Positions 1 through 6,409 of a DNA stretch of 12,922 nt are shown in pieces. Made by a program: the position numbers and the translations under genes. Positions within the stretch are counted from its first letter, which is position 1; every line of letters begins with the position of its first letter. A model generated the notes under the pieces. That model saw only the letters and a program-made list of their open reading frames with translations, made no database searches and was not told the origin of the DNA. Origin of the DNA: Actinomycetes bacterium (lineage in GTDB: Bacteria > Actinomycetota > Coriobacteriia > Coriobacteriales > Eggerthellaceae); NCBI GenBank assembly GCA_023403475.1, contig JAEYEL010000055.1:1-12922 (forward strand), given 5' to 3'.

Positions 1-2
1 CG

Positions 3-404
3 GTGTACGCTACGTCTGCCCAGAACGCCGGCATCGGTCTGGTTGCGTTCATTCCCGGCGCCGATATGCCCATCATGACGCTGAACCAGGCGAAGATGCT
101 TTTGCAAATTGCAGCCGCCTACGGCGAACCCTTGGATAAAGGCCGCGTGAAAGAGCTTGCAGCCGTGGTGGGCGGTGCGTTCGCGTGTCGGGCCGCCGCG
201 CGTCAGCTGGTGGGCGTGGTGCCGGGGCTTGGCTGGGCGGTGAAGGCGGGCATCGGGTACGCGGGCACGTTCGCTATGGGGCGCGCGGCCATAGAGTACT
301 TCGAGGGCGGCGGAAACGTTTCCGGTGTGGCGAGCGTGGTGGCTGCCGCTCGCGACAAGGCGGCGGGCGCGGTTCGCGCTGCACGAGCGAAGGCGTGCGG
401 GTAG
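3..404 (+). CDS. DUF697 family membrane protein, C-terminal part (5'-truncated by window edge)
   Basis: The frame is open to the left edge of the window, so the GTG at position 3 is probably an internal Val codon and only the last ~133 residues are visible. They resemble the DUF697 domain (the YcjF-like membrane region often found in or beside small GTPases). There is a hydrophobic GIGLVAFIPGADMPIM stretch, then LNQAKMLLQIAAAYG (about residues 28-42), an AVVGGAFACRAAARQLVGVVPGLGWAVKAGIGY membrane hairpin (55-87, quoted here only as a region), and the typical ending GRAAIEYFEGG (93-103). The Gly/Ala-rich tail ends at a TAG. DUF697 proteins are inner-membrane proteins of poorly defined role. 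Whether a GTPase domain precedes it cannot be seen. No U-tract terminator follows; the next gene starts 191 bp later on the same strand. Confidence 0.75.
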   Translation: MYATSAQNAGIGLVAFIPGADMPIMTLNQAKMLLQIAAAYGEPLDKGRVKELAAVVGGAFACRAAARQLVGVVPGLGWAVKAGIGYAGTFAMGRAAIEYFEGGGNVSGVASVVAAARDKAAGAVRAARAKACG

Positions 405-500
405 GGGGATCCGCGTTGAGAAGGTGCGCCATGGAAGTGCGGGAATCCGCGCGAGGATGCGCCGCGAAGATGAGAGAGCCTGCATCGCGTTCGGCTTTCG

Positions 501-531
501 GATCGACCGCAAAGACGGCGCGCGGTCGATC
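501..531. repeat. Perfect 10-bp inverted repeat in the gap before the radical SAM gene
   Basis: GATCGACCGC at 501-510 is the exact reverse complement of GCGGTCGATC at 522-531, with an 11-nt loop between. It lies in the 191-bp gap between the DUF697 gene and the radical SAM gene. It is GC-rich but has no following T run, so it is a weak candidate for an intrinsic terminator. A transcript hairpin or protein-binding palindrome is equally possible. The rest of the gap shows no independent gene. Confidence 0.5.
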
Positions 532-595
532 GGGCGCAGCCTTCGCGCCGTGTTCGCAATTCGCTATTGGAACGAAAAAAGGGGAGTGGAGCTGC

Positions 596-2464
596 ATGAC
601 TGATCTTTGGCCGCGCTTGGAAGCGCTGCTTGCCCGGGTAGAGCGCCCTGCGCGCTACCTGAACCACGAATGGGGGTGCACGCGCAAAGCCGATGCCGAC
701 TTTGCCTTCTGCATGGTTTATCCCGATACCTACGAGCTGGGGCAGGCAAACCAGGCCGTGCGCATCTTGGTGAACGCCGTGAACGCTACCGAGCATCTGC
801 GCGCCGAGCGGGCTTTCCTGCCTGCGGTGGATCTGATAGATCTGATGCGCTCCGAAGGGCTGCCTCTATTCTCGCTTGAAAGCTGTGCGCCCCTGCGCGA
901 GTTCGACTGCATCGGCATCACGCTGCCGCATGAGCTGGCGGCCACCAACGTGTTGGAGACCATCGACCTTGCGGGCATTCCCCTGCACGCAAGCGAGCGT
1001 GGCGAGGCCGATCCGTTCGTTTTGGGCGGCGGTCCTTGCACGTTCAATCCCGAGCCGTACGCGCCGTTCTTCGACGTGCTTTCCTTAGGCGAGGGGGAAC
1101 AGGCTGTTCCCCAAACGCTTGCGGCTATTCGTTCGCTACGGCGCCAAGGAGCCTCGCGCGCGCAGATTCTGCGCGAGCTTGCGCGCATTCCCGGCTGTTA
1201 CGTGCCCTTGCTTTACCGCTGGCGCGACGAGGGGGAGGCGCAACGTGCCGGTTCGTGGATAGAGCCTCTTGATGCGGGCTTGCCCGTGCGCTTCGAGAAG
1301 CGCCTGTTCGGCGGGTTTGCAAAAAGCCCCGGCTGGGAACCGTGCGTGGTTCCCTACACCGAATGCGTGCACGACAGGCTGAACGTCGAGATTCTGCGCG
1401 GGTGCGCGCGCGGATGCCGGTTTTGCCAAGCGGGCATGATGTATCGCCCGGTGCGCGAGCGCTCGGCGGAAAACGTGGTGGAATCGGTCATGCAGGGTTT
1501 GGCGGAAACGGGCTACGATGAGGTGAGCCTCACCTCGCTTTCCTCCACCGACCATTCGCAGATCGCAGAGATTCTCACGCGCCTGAACCACGCATGCGCA
1601 GGCAAGGGCGTGCGCATATCGGTGCCCTCGCAGCGCTTGGACGCGTTCGGCGTGGACATGGCGGGGCTGGTCGCCGGGCAGAAGAAGGGCGGCCTTACGT
1701 TCGCACCCGAGGCCGGCACGCAGCGGCTGCGCGACGTAATAAACAAGAACGTGACCGAAGACGACCTGTTCGGAGCTGTAGATGCGGCCTTTTCGGCAGG
1801 GTGGCGGCGCTGCAAGCTCTACTTCATGATAGGGCTTCCCACCGAGACTGACGACGACATAAAGGGCATCGCCTCGCTCGCCCAGCGCGCTTACGACCGT
1901 GCGAAGGCGGCTGTTCCTCCCGAGCAGCGCGGCAGCGTGCGCGTGAGCGTGTCGTGCGCGCTGTTCGTTCCCAAGGCGCAGACGCCGTTCCAGTGGGACG
2001 GGCAGATATCGCGCGACGAGGCCTTGCGCCGGGTGGGCATCCTGCGTCGTAGCGTGAAGCACAAGGCAGTCGATGTGCATTGGCACGACCCTGAGACGAG
2101 CTTCATCGAGGCCGTTATGAGCAGGGGCGGGCGCGAGGCGGCCGCATGGGTCGAGGCCGCATGGAGGTGCGGCGCGCGCTTCGACGCGTGGACGGAGCTT
2201 TTCTGCGAGGATGCGTGGCGTGAGGCGGCAAAGGAAGTGGGAATCGACCCCGAGGCTATTGCCGAGACGTCGTACGACACCTCGCGCGTGATGCCGTTCT
2301 CGCATGTTTCCACCGGCGTGTCCGAGCGCTTTTTGGCCCTTGAGCGCGCGCGGGCGGAAGCGGGAAAGACCACGCCCGACTGCACGTTCGGGAAGTGTAC
2401 CGGCTGCGGTGCCTGCCCTGCGCTTTCCGCGCAAAACGATCTTGCGGAGGTGCGCCATGGCTGA
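596..2464 (+). CDS. TIGR03960-type radical SAM protein with B12-binding-like N-terminal region
   Basis: A 622-residue protein of the 'B12-binding domain/radical SAM' family TIGR03960 (YgiQ-like). The N-terminal ~200 residues form the cobalamin-binding-like Rossmann region, but I see no DxHxxG cobalamin-ligand motif. The radical SAM core follows, with the iron-sulfur motif CARGCRFC (Cys270, Cys274, Cys277) binding the 4Fe-4S cluster that cleaves S-adenosylmethionine. Downstream are the core strands LTSLSSTD (312-319), FAPEAGTQRLRD (369-380) and KLYFMIGLPTETDDD (407-421). The C-terminus has an extra cysteine cluster (Cys596, 601, 604, 607; CTGCGAC), typical of the family and possibly binding a second cluster. 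The ATG at 596 is chosen because GGGGAG (581-586) lies 9 nt upstream and the family usually begins near LWPRLE. The frame stays open farther upstream, with another ATG at 431. The stop overlaps the next gene by 8 bp. The substrate is unknown to me. Confidence 0.9.
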   Translation: MTDLWPRLEALLARVERPARYLNHEWGCTRKADADFAFCMVYPDTYELGQANQAVRILVNAVNATEHLRAERAFLPAVDLIDLMRSEGLPLFSLESCAPLREFDCIGITLPHELAATNVLETIDLAGIPLHASERGEADPFVLGGGPCTFNPEPYAPFFDVLSLGEGEQAVPQTLAAIRSLRRQGASRAQILRELARIPGCYVPLLYRWRDEGEAQRAGSWIEPLDAGLPVRFEKRLFGGFAKSPGWEPCVVPYTECVHDRLNVEILRGCARGCRFCQAGMMYRPVRERSAENVVESVMQGLAETGYDEVSLTSLSSTDHSQIAEILTRLNHACAGKGVRISVPSQRLDAFGVDMAGLVAGQKKGGLTFAPEAGTQRLRDVINKNVTEDDLFGAVDAAFSAGWRRCKLYFMIGLPTETDDDIKGIASLAQRAYDRAKAAVPPEQRGSVRVSVSCALFVPKAQTPFQWDGQISRDEALRRVGILRRSVKHKAVDVHWHDPETSFIEAVMSRGGREAAAWVEAAWRCGARFDAWTELFCEDAWREAAKEVGIDPEAIAETSYDTSRVMPFSHVSTGVSERFLALERARAEAGKTTPDCTFGKCTGCGACPALSAQNDLAEVRHG

Positions 2465-3260
2465 TCCCCGTTTGTTCCGCTTGCGGGTGGTGTTCTGCAA
2501 GCAGGGAAGGCTCGCCCTGCTCTCGCACTTGGAAGTGGCGCGCGCCTTGGAGCGCACCGTGCGCCGCGCGGGGCTTCCCTTCGCGGTGAGCCAAGGGTTT
2601 TCGCCGCATATGCGCATCGCGTTCGGCGCGGCGCTGCCCGTGGGAGTTGGCGGTACGCACGAGGTGTTCGACCTGCAGCTTGCGCGCTACGTTGCGCCCG
2701 AGCACGCTCTCGAGGCGCTGCAAAACGCGAGCGCACCCGACCTGATGTGCAAGTCGTGCTCCTATGTAGAGCCGCGTGCGGCGGCGGCTTCGGTGGCGTT
2801 TCCCATAAGCACGTACCGTGCGCTGCTGTCGTTCGCGCCGGGCAAGATGCCCGTGCCCGAGACTGTCCGGGTGGTGCGCAAGCACAAGGAGAAGGTGCTT
2901 TCCGTGGCTGATTTCCTTGTGGGCGGAATAGAGCTTGCGGGAGCTGTGGCCACGTTCTCGCTTGAAGCGAAGCCCACCGGCAGCCTCCGCCCCGACCTGC
3001 TGCTTCGCGCCTGCGTTGATGCGTACAACGAAGGCGCCCTTCTTGAGGGATCGGCGGGCGCAGGCGCCGCCGCCTCCTCCTTCCCTGCGGGATCGACGGG
3101 TGCGGGTGCCTCCTTTTCCCTTGCAGGGCTGGGGGATTTTGATGCCGCCCCTCTTGCGGAACGGGAGATCTCTGCCGCCCCCCGTGCGAAGCAAGGGGTT
3201 TCCGATACCCACGAGCCGCTGCGTGTGGTTTCCCTTACCCGCATAGCCCAATGCGGGTAA
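2457..3260 (+). CDS. DUF2344 / TIGR03936 radical SAM-linked protein
   Basis: A 267-residue partner of the preceding radical SAM enzyme. The ATG lies inside the end of the upstream gene (8-bp overlap), with GGAGG (2446-2450) 6 nt before it, so the two are translated together. The N-terminal two thirds match the DUF2344 family: LRVVFCKQGRLALLSHLE near the start, then AGLPFAVSQGFSPHMRIAFG at about residues 37-56 followed by ALPVGVGG. In many actinobacteria this domain is fused to the radical SAM protein; here the two are separate. The function is unassigned. The C-terminal ~70 residues are odd: a low-complexity Gly/Ala/Ser segment with a tandem repeat (residues 198-211 and 212-223) sits between the folded domain and the final HEPLRVVSLTR. 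The last codons and stop form an 11-bp perfect hairpin. Confidence 0.88.
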   Translation: MADPRLFRLRVVFCKQGRLALLSHLEVARALERTVRRAGLPFAVSQGFSPHMRIAFGAALPVGVGGTHEVFDLQLARYVAPEHALEALQNASAPDLMCKSCSYVEPRAAAASVAFPISTYRALLSFAPGKMPVPETVRVVRKHKEKVLSVADFLVGGIELAGAVATFSLEAKPTGSLRPDLLLRACVDAYNEGALLEGSAGAGAAASSFPAGSTGAGASFSLAGLGDFDAAPLAEREISAAPRAKQGVSDTHEPLRVVSLTRIAQCG

Positions 3261-3261
3261 G
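3234..3261 (+). terminator. 11-bp perfect hairpin across the DUF2344 stop codon
   Basis: CTTACCCGCAT (3234-3244) pairs perfectly with ATGCGGGTAAG (3251-3261) around a 6-nt AGCCCA loop, and the TAA stop (3258-3260) is in the right arm. No T run follows, so this is not a classical intrinsic terminator. It may be a 3'-end stabilising structure or a Rho-assisted or structure-dependent termination site for the radical SAM/DUF2344 mRNA. Confidence 0.45.
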
Positions 3262-3283
3262 AGGGCGCCGGGGAAGCGCTCTC
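3261..3283 (+). terminator. Second hairpin directly after the DUF2344 stop
   Basis: GAGGGCGC (3261-3268) pairs with GCGCTCTC (3276-3283) through 8 bp including one G-U, with a 7-nt loop. It abuts the 3234-3261 hairpin and shares its last base, so the two could stack or compete. There is no T tract. I read it as part of the mRNA 3' end, with low certainty. Confidence 0.35.
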
Positions 3284-3298
3284 GATAGCGTCGAATTC

Positions 3299-3310
3299 GC
3301 CGAATTCGGC
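3299..3310. repeat. 12-bp perfect palindrome GCCGAATTCGGC, with a second CGAATTCG beside it
   Basis: The octamer CGAATTCG occurs twice, at 3292-3299 and 3301-3308, 9 bp apart. The second copy sits inside the 12-bp palindrome 3299-3310. It lies between the DUF2344 gene and the inverted-repeat element. It could be a protein-binding site, but nothing in the surroundings identifies a regulator. Confidence 0.35.
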
Positions 3311-3391
3311 TCCTAACGTACGGAAATCGCCGGAGAGACTGTGGCGGGCGGATTCGGGTCGGCGAGCGCAGCGGCAGCGTCGCCCCCCAAC

Positions 3392-3572
3392 GCACAAAAA
3401 GTCACGAATTGTTGCGTTTTTCTTCCAAGATGGCGAGGAGGGCGGCTGTCTCTCTGGCTCCTAAGGAAAGCTAAGAGAGCAGGTAGCCCTTTGAACAGGT
3501 GTTATTCGAAACCTTCTTCCTCCCGTTCTTTTTATCCTTTTCCTAGGCGCAACAATTCGTGACTTTTTGTGC
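3392..3572. mobile_element. 181-bp MITE-like element bounded by perfect 25-bp inverted repeats
   Basis: The left end 3392-3416 (begins GCACAAAAAGTCACG) is the exact reverse complement of the right end 3548-3572. The 131 bp between contain no convincing gene and differ in composition from the flanking coding DNA. The repeat is AT-richer than its surroundings. Partial similarity continues a few bases outside (CCCxCCA on the left against the complement on the right). Terminal inverted repeats around a short non-coding core fit a MITE or a deletion remnant of an insertion sequence. No transposase is present, and I see no convincing target duplication (only AC on each side). Alternatively it is a long hairpin RNA or a paired regulatory site. 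It occupies the space between the DUF2344 gene and the tRNA-Asp terminator. Confidence 0.6.
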
Positions 3573-3623
3573 ACTGGAGGGCATTTTGCAACACCTGCAA
3601 GGCGGGCGCGCTTGCCAGTACAT

Positions 3624-3653
3624 AAAAAAGCCCGAGGCAAACGTCTCGGGCTT
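3624..3653 (-). terminator. Intrinsic terminator of tRNA-Asp
   Basis: Read on the minus strand, AAGCCCGAG pairs perfectly with CTCGGGCTT (9 bp, plus-strand arms 3645-3653 and 3628-3636) around an 8-nt loop and runs into six T residues (plus-strand A at 3624-3629). It begins 12 bp past the encoded CCA of the tRNA, in the expected orientation. Confidence 0.88.
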
Positions 3654-3665
3654 CTCGTTTTAAAG

Positions 3666-3742
<77 letters not shown>

Positions 3743-3763
3743 GTGCTTGAAGCAGCGACGGAT

Positions 3764-3792
3764 ATTTTACTGGTAATTCCCCGTTCGCGCAA
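3764..3792 (-). promoter_or_regulatory. Sigma70-type promoter of tRNA-Asp
   Basis: On the minus strand, TTGCGC (plus positions 3792-3787) is followed after exactly 17 bp by TAAAAT (3769-3764), a 5/6 match to the -10 consensus. The implied start is near 3757, about 15 nt before the mature tRNA 5' end at 3742. Confidence 0.65.
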
Positions 3793-3821
3793 TACCCAAT
3801 TTTCGTTTGTGCGCAGATTGT

Positions 3822-3924
3822 GCGATTGCGTCAATTGGAGAGCTGTGGGTTGTGGCTACGCCAAGCGCAAGCGGGGCGGCACCTTGATTGCGCGATTGCG
3901 GCAATTGCAAAACTGTGGGTTGTG
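3822..3924. repeat. Two 33-bp direct repeats in the feoAB leader
   Basis: The segments 3822-3854 and 3892-3924 match at 29 of 33 positions with a 70-bp period. Both begin GCGATTGCG and end CTGTGGGTTGTG. Each has a CAATTG or CAATTGC centre; the second also reads ATTGCGGCAAT, a 5-bp inverted repeat. They lie between the divergent tRNA-Asp promoter and the FeoA-FeoB start, in non-coding DNA. They might be duplicated regulator sites. They do not look like the known DtxR/IdeR or Fur boxes. Confidence 0.6.
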
Positions 3925-3932
3925 CGGAGCGC

Positions 3933-3972
3933 GGGATGCAGGGTGCGGGGCGAGGCGGGTGGGGGCGTGGGG
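3933..3972 (+). promoter_or_regulatory. G-quadruplex-forming motif in the feoAB leader
   Basis: Six runs of at least three G lie at 3933-3935, 3941-3943, 3947-3950, 3957-3959, 3961-3965 and 3969-3972, separated by loops of 5, 3, 6, 1 and 3 nt. This satisfies the usual G3+N1-7 rule with runs to spare, on the sense strand about 80 nt upstream of the feoAB start. Further G-rich stretches continue to 4047. If transcribed, it could fold in the 5' leader RNA; this is inferred from sequence only. Confidence 0.5.
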
Positions 3973-4040
3973 AATGTGGAGTTGCGGGAGGGTTGGCCGC
4001 AGCGGGCGTTTTCGCGGTACCATGTGGGGGTGAAACGAAC

Positions 4041-4056
4041 GGGGAGGGTAATTTTG
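4041..4056 (+). promoter_or_regulatory. Ribosome binding site fixing the TTG start of feoAB
   Basis: GGGGAGG (4041-4047) precedes TTG (4054-4056) by 6 nt. The other in-frame candidates upstream, GTG at 4030 and GTG at 3820, lack such a site, and the FeoA domain begins immediately after the TTG. Confidence 0.7.
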
Positions 4057-6408
4057 AGCACGCTCGACAAGGTTGCTATTGGAAAAACCGCGACGGTCGT
4101 TGCGGTGGGCGGGGAAGGGTCGCTGCGCCAGCACTTCCTCGATATGGGCATTATCCCGCAGGTCGATGTGACCATGGTGAAGCATGCGCCTATGGGCGAT
4201 CCGGTGGAGGTGCGCGTTCACAGCTACGAACTCACGCTGCGCTTGTCCGACGCGCACAAGATTCAAGTGGAAAACGAGCGCGACGCTTCGCACGACGGGG
4301 GCGGCAAAAGCGAAAGCGAACGTGAAGAGCTTCCGCACCCTGGCCTTGGCGAAGGCGGCAAATACCACGACAAGACGGGCGAAAACCCCCTTCCGCAAGA
4401 CGAGGAGCTTACCTTCGCGCTCGTGGGCAACCAGAACTGCGGCAAGACCACGCTGTTCAACCAGCTTACCGGCGCAAACCAGCACGTGGGGAATTTCCCG
4501 GGTGTGACGGTTGATCGCAAAGACGGCGCCATCAAGGGGCGAGCGCGCACGCTCGTCACCGACCTTCCCGGCATCTACTCGATGTCTCCGTATTCCAGCG
4601 AGGAAATTGTGACGCGCGCCTTTCTGCTCGACGAGCGCCCGCGCGGCATCATCAACATCGTGGACGCCACCAACATCGAGCGCAACCTGTATCTGACCAT
4701 GCAGCTGCTCGAGCTGGGCTGTCCTATGGTGCTTGCCCTGAACATGATGGACGAGATGGAGGGCAACGGCGGTACGGTGCTGGTGAACGAGATGGAAGAG
4801 ATGCTCGGCATTCCCGTGGTGCCCATCGCGGCGGCCAGAAACGAGGGCATAGCAGAGCTGGTCGATCACGCCCTGCATGTGGCTCGCTATCAGGAACCGC
4901 CTCGTCGTCAGGATTTTTGCTCGGCAGACGAGCACGGTGGCGCGGTGCATCGGTGCCTGCACGGCATTATGGCGCTTGTGGAGGACCATGCACAGGCGGC
5001 GGGCATTCCCGTACGGTTCGCAGCAAGCAAGCTGGCCGAGGGCGACAACCTGGTGCTCGAAAAGCTGGGGCTTGACCAAAACGAGAAGGACATGCTTGAG
5101 CACATCGTGCGCCAGATGGAGGCTGAGCGCGGCCTTGACCGCGCCGCCGCCATAGCCGATATGCGCTTCTCGTTCATCGAACATGTATGTGCACGTGCGG
5201 TGGTGAAGCCCCGCGAAAGCCGCGAGCATGCGCGCAGCGTCCGCATAGACCGCGTGCTGACCGGCTCTTACACGGCCATCCCTGCGTTTGTGGGCATTAT
5301 GGCGCTTGTGTTCTGGCTCACCTTCAACGTGGTGGGCGCATGGCTTTCCGATGCGCTCGACGCGGGAATCGCGGCGCTTTCGGGCGCGGTTGACGGGTTG
5401 CTTTTTGCCACGCAAGTGAACGAGGTGGTGCGATCGCTTGTGATAGACGGCGTGTTCAACGGTGTGGGCAGCGTACTCGGCTTCTTGCCCATCATCGTGA
5501 CGCTTTTCTTCTTCCTTTCGCTTCTGGAAGACTCGGGCTATATGGCACGTGTGGCGTTCGTGATGGACAAGCTGCTTCGCCGCATAGGGCTTTCGGGGCG
5601 CTCTATTGTGCCCATGCTTATCGGGTTCGGCTGCACGGTGCCGGCCGTCATGGCGTCGCGCACGCTGCCATCGGAGCGCGATCGCAAGATGACCGTCCTG
5701 CTCACGCCCTACATGAGCTGTTCGGCGAAACTGCCCATCTACGCGTTTTTCACGGCGGCGTTCTTCCCGCGCGAGGGGGCGCTTATCATGGTGGCGTTGT
5801 ACTTCGGCGGTATTTTCGTAGGCGTGCTCATGGCGCTTCTCATGCGCAAGGCGCTGTTTTCAGGCGAGGCGGTGCCGTTTGTCATGGAACTGCCGAACTA
5901 CCGCATGCCGAGCGTGCGCAGCGTGGCGCAGCTTCTGTGGGAAAAGGCGCGCGACTTTCTGCAGCGCGCGTTCACCATCATCTTTCTGGCCACTATCGTC
6001 ATCTGGTTTCTGCAGACGTTCGATTTCGGCCTGAACGTGGTGGAAAACTCGCAGGACAGCATGCTCGCCGTGGTGGCGGGGCTTATAGCGCCCGTGTTCG
6101 CGCCGCTCGGCTTCGGTGACTGGCGCATATCGACAGCGCTCGTCACGGGCATCATGGCGAAGGAAAGCGTCGTTTCTACGCTTTCCGTTCTGTTCGGCAG
6201 CACGGATGCTTTGGCGGCGGCGCTTACGCCTTTAGCGGCGTTGAGCCTGCTTGTGTTCTGCCTTCTGTACACGCCCTGCGTGGCCGCCCTTGCATCGGTG
6301 CGTCGCGAGTTGGGAGGCCGTTGGGCTTTAGGCGTGGCGGTGTGGCAGGTGCTTGTCGCCTGGATCGCGGCGTTTCTGGTGCATGGGGTGGGTCTGCTCG
6401 TGGGGTAG
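4054..6408 (+). CDS. feoB: FeoA-FeoB fusion, ferrous iron transporter
   Basis: A 784-residue inner-membrane Fe(II) importer with FeoA fused in front of FeoB. The FeoA SH3-like domain spans about residues 1-76. A hydrophilic linker (77-118) with acidic residues and His80, His95 and His105 follows. The GTPase G domain shows G1 GNQNCGKT (125-132), G2 around Thr152 in GVTVDRK, G3 DLPG (170-173), G4 NMMD (230-233) and G5 near AAAR (259-262). The membrane part begins near residue 405. It has the two FeoB gate regions: 491-537 with Cys527 in IGFGCTVPAVMASRTL, and 550-563 with Cys556 in TPYMSCSAKLPIY. Near the C-terminus is LLYTPCVAALASVRRELG with Cys742. The G domain binds and hydrolyses GTP while the membrane domain carries Fe2+. 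No FeoC follows. The start is TTG with a good ribosome site. The stop lies 1 bp from the stop of the convergent ABC gene. Confidence 0.95.
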   Translation: MSTLDKVAIGKTATVVAVGGEGSLRQHFLDMGIIPQVDVTMVKHAPMGDPVEVRVHSYELTLRLSDAHKIQVENERDASHDGGGKSESEREELPHPGLGEGGKYHDKTGENPLPQDEELTFALVGNQNCGKTTLFNQLTGANQHVGNFPGVTVDRKDGAIKGRARTLVTDLPGIYSMSPYSSEEIVTRAFLLDERPRGIINIVDATNIERNLYLTMQLLELGCPMVLALNMMDEMEGNGGTVLVNEMEEMLGIPVVPIAAARNEGIAELVDHALHVARYQEPPRRQDFCSADEHGGAVHRCLHGIMALVEDHAQAAGIPVRFAASKLAEGDNLVLEKLGLDQNEKDMLEHIVRQMEAERGLDRAAAIADMRFSFIEHVCARAVVKPRESREHARSVRIDRVLTGSYTAIPAFVGIMALVFWLTFNVVGAWLSDALDAGIAALSGAVDGLLFATQVNEVVRSLVIDGVFNGVGSVLGFLPIIVTLFFFLSLLEDSGYMARVAFVMDKLLRRIGLSGRSIVPMLIGFGCTVPAVMASRTLPSERDRKMTVLLTPYMSCSAKLPIYAFFTAAFFPREGALIMVALYFGGIFVGVLMALLMRKALFSGEAVPFVMELPNYRMPSVRSVAQLLWEKARDFLQRAFTIIFLATIVIWFLQTFDFGLNVVENSQDSMLAVVAGLIAPVFAPLGFGDWRISTALVTGIMAKESVVSTLSVLFGSTDALAAALTPLAALSLLVFCLLYTPCVAALASVRRELGGRWALGVAVWQVLVAWIAAFLVHGVGLLVG

Positions 6409-6409
6409 G

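Noticed and set aside
1136..2617. 493-codon minus-strand open frame opposite the radical SAM gene
   Set aside because: Composition artefact of a high-GC gene; no recognisable motifs and it spans the junction of two real genes.
3822..3924. CRISPR array from the two leader repeats
   Set aside because: Only two imperfect copies, with a 37-bp interval and no cas genes.
3820..4053. Upstream extension of feoAB to GTG 3820
   Set aside because: The extension encodes the direct repeats and G runs, has no FeoA likeness, and lacks a ribosome site, unlike TTG 4054.
3856..5415. 519-codon minus-strand open frame opposite feoAB
   Set aside because: His/Arg-rich shadow translation, overlapping a gene with a complete set of GTPase motifs and the leader repeats.
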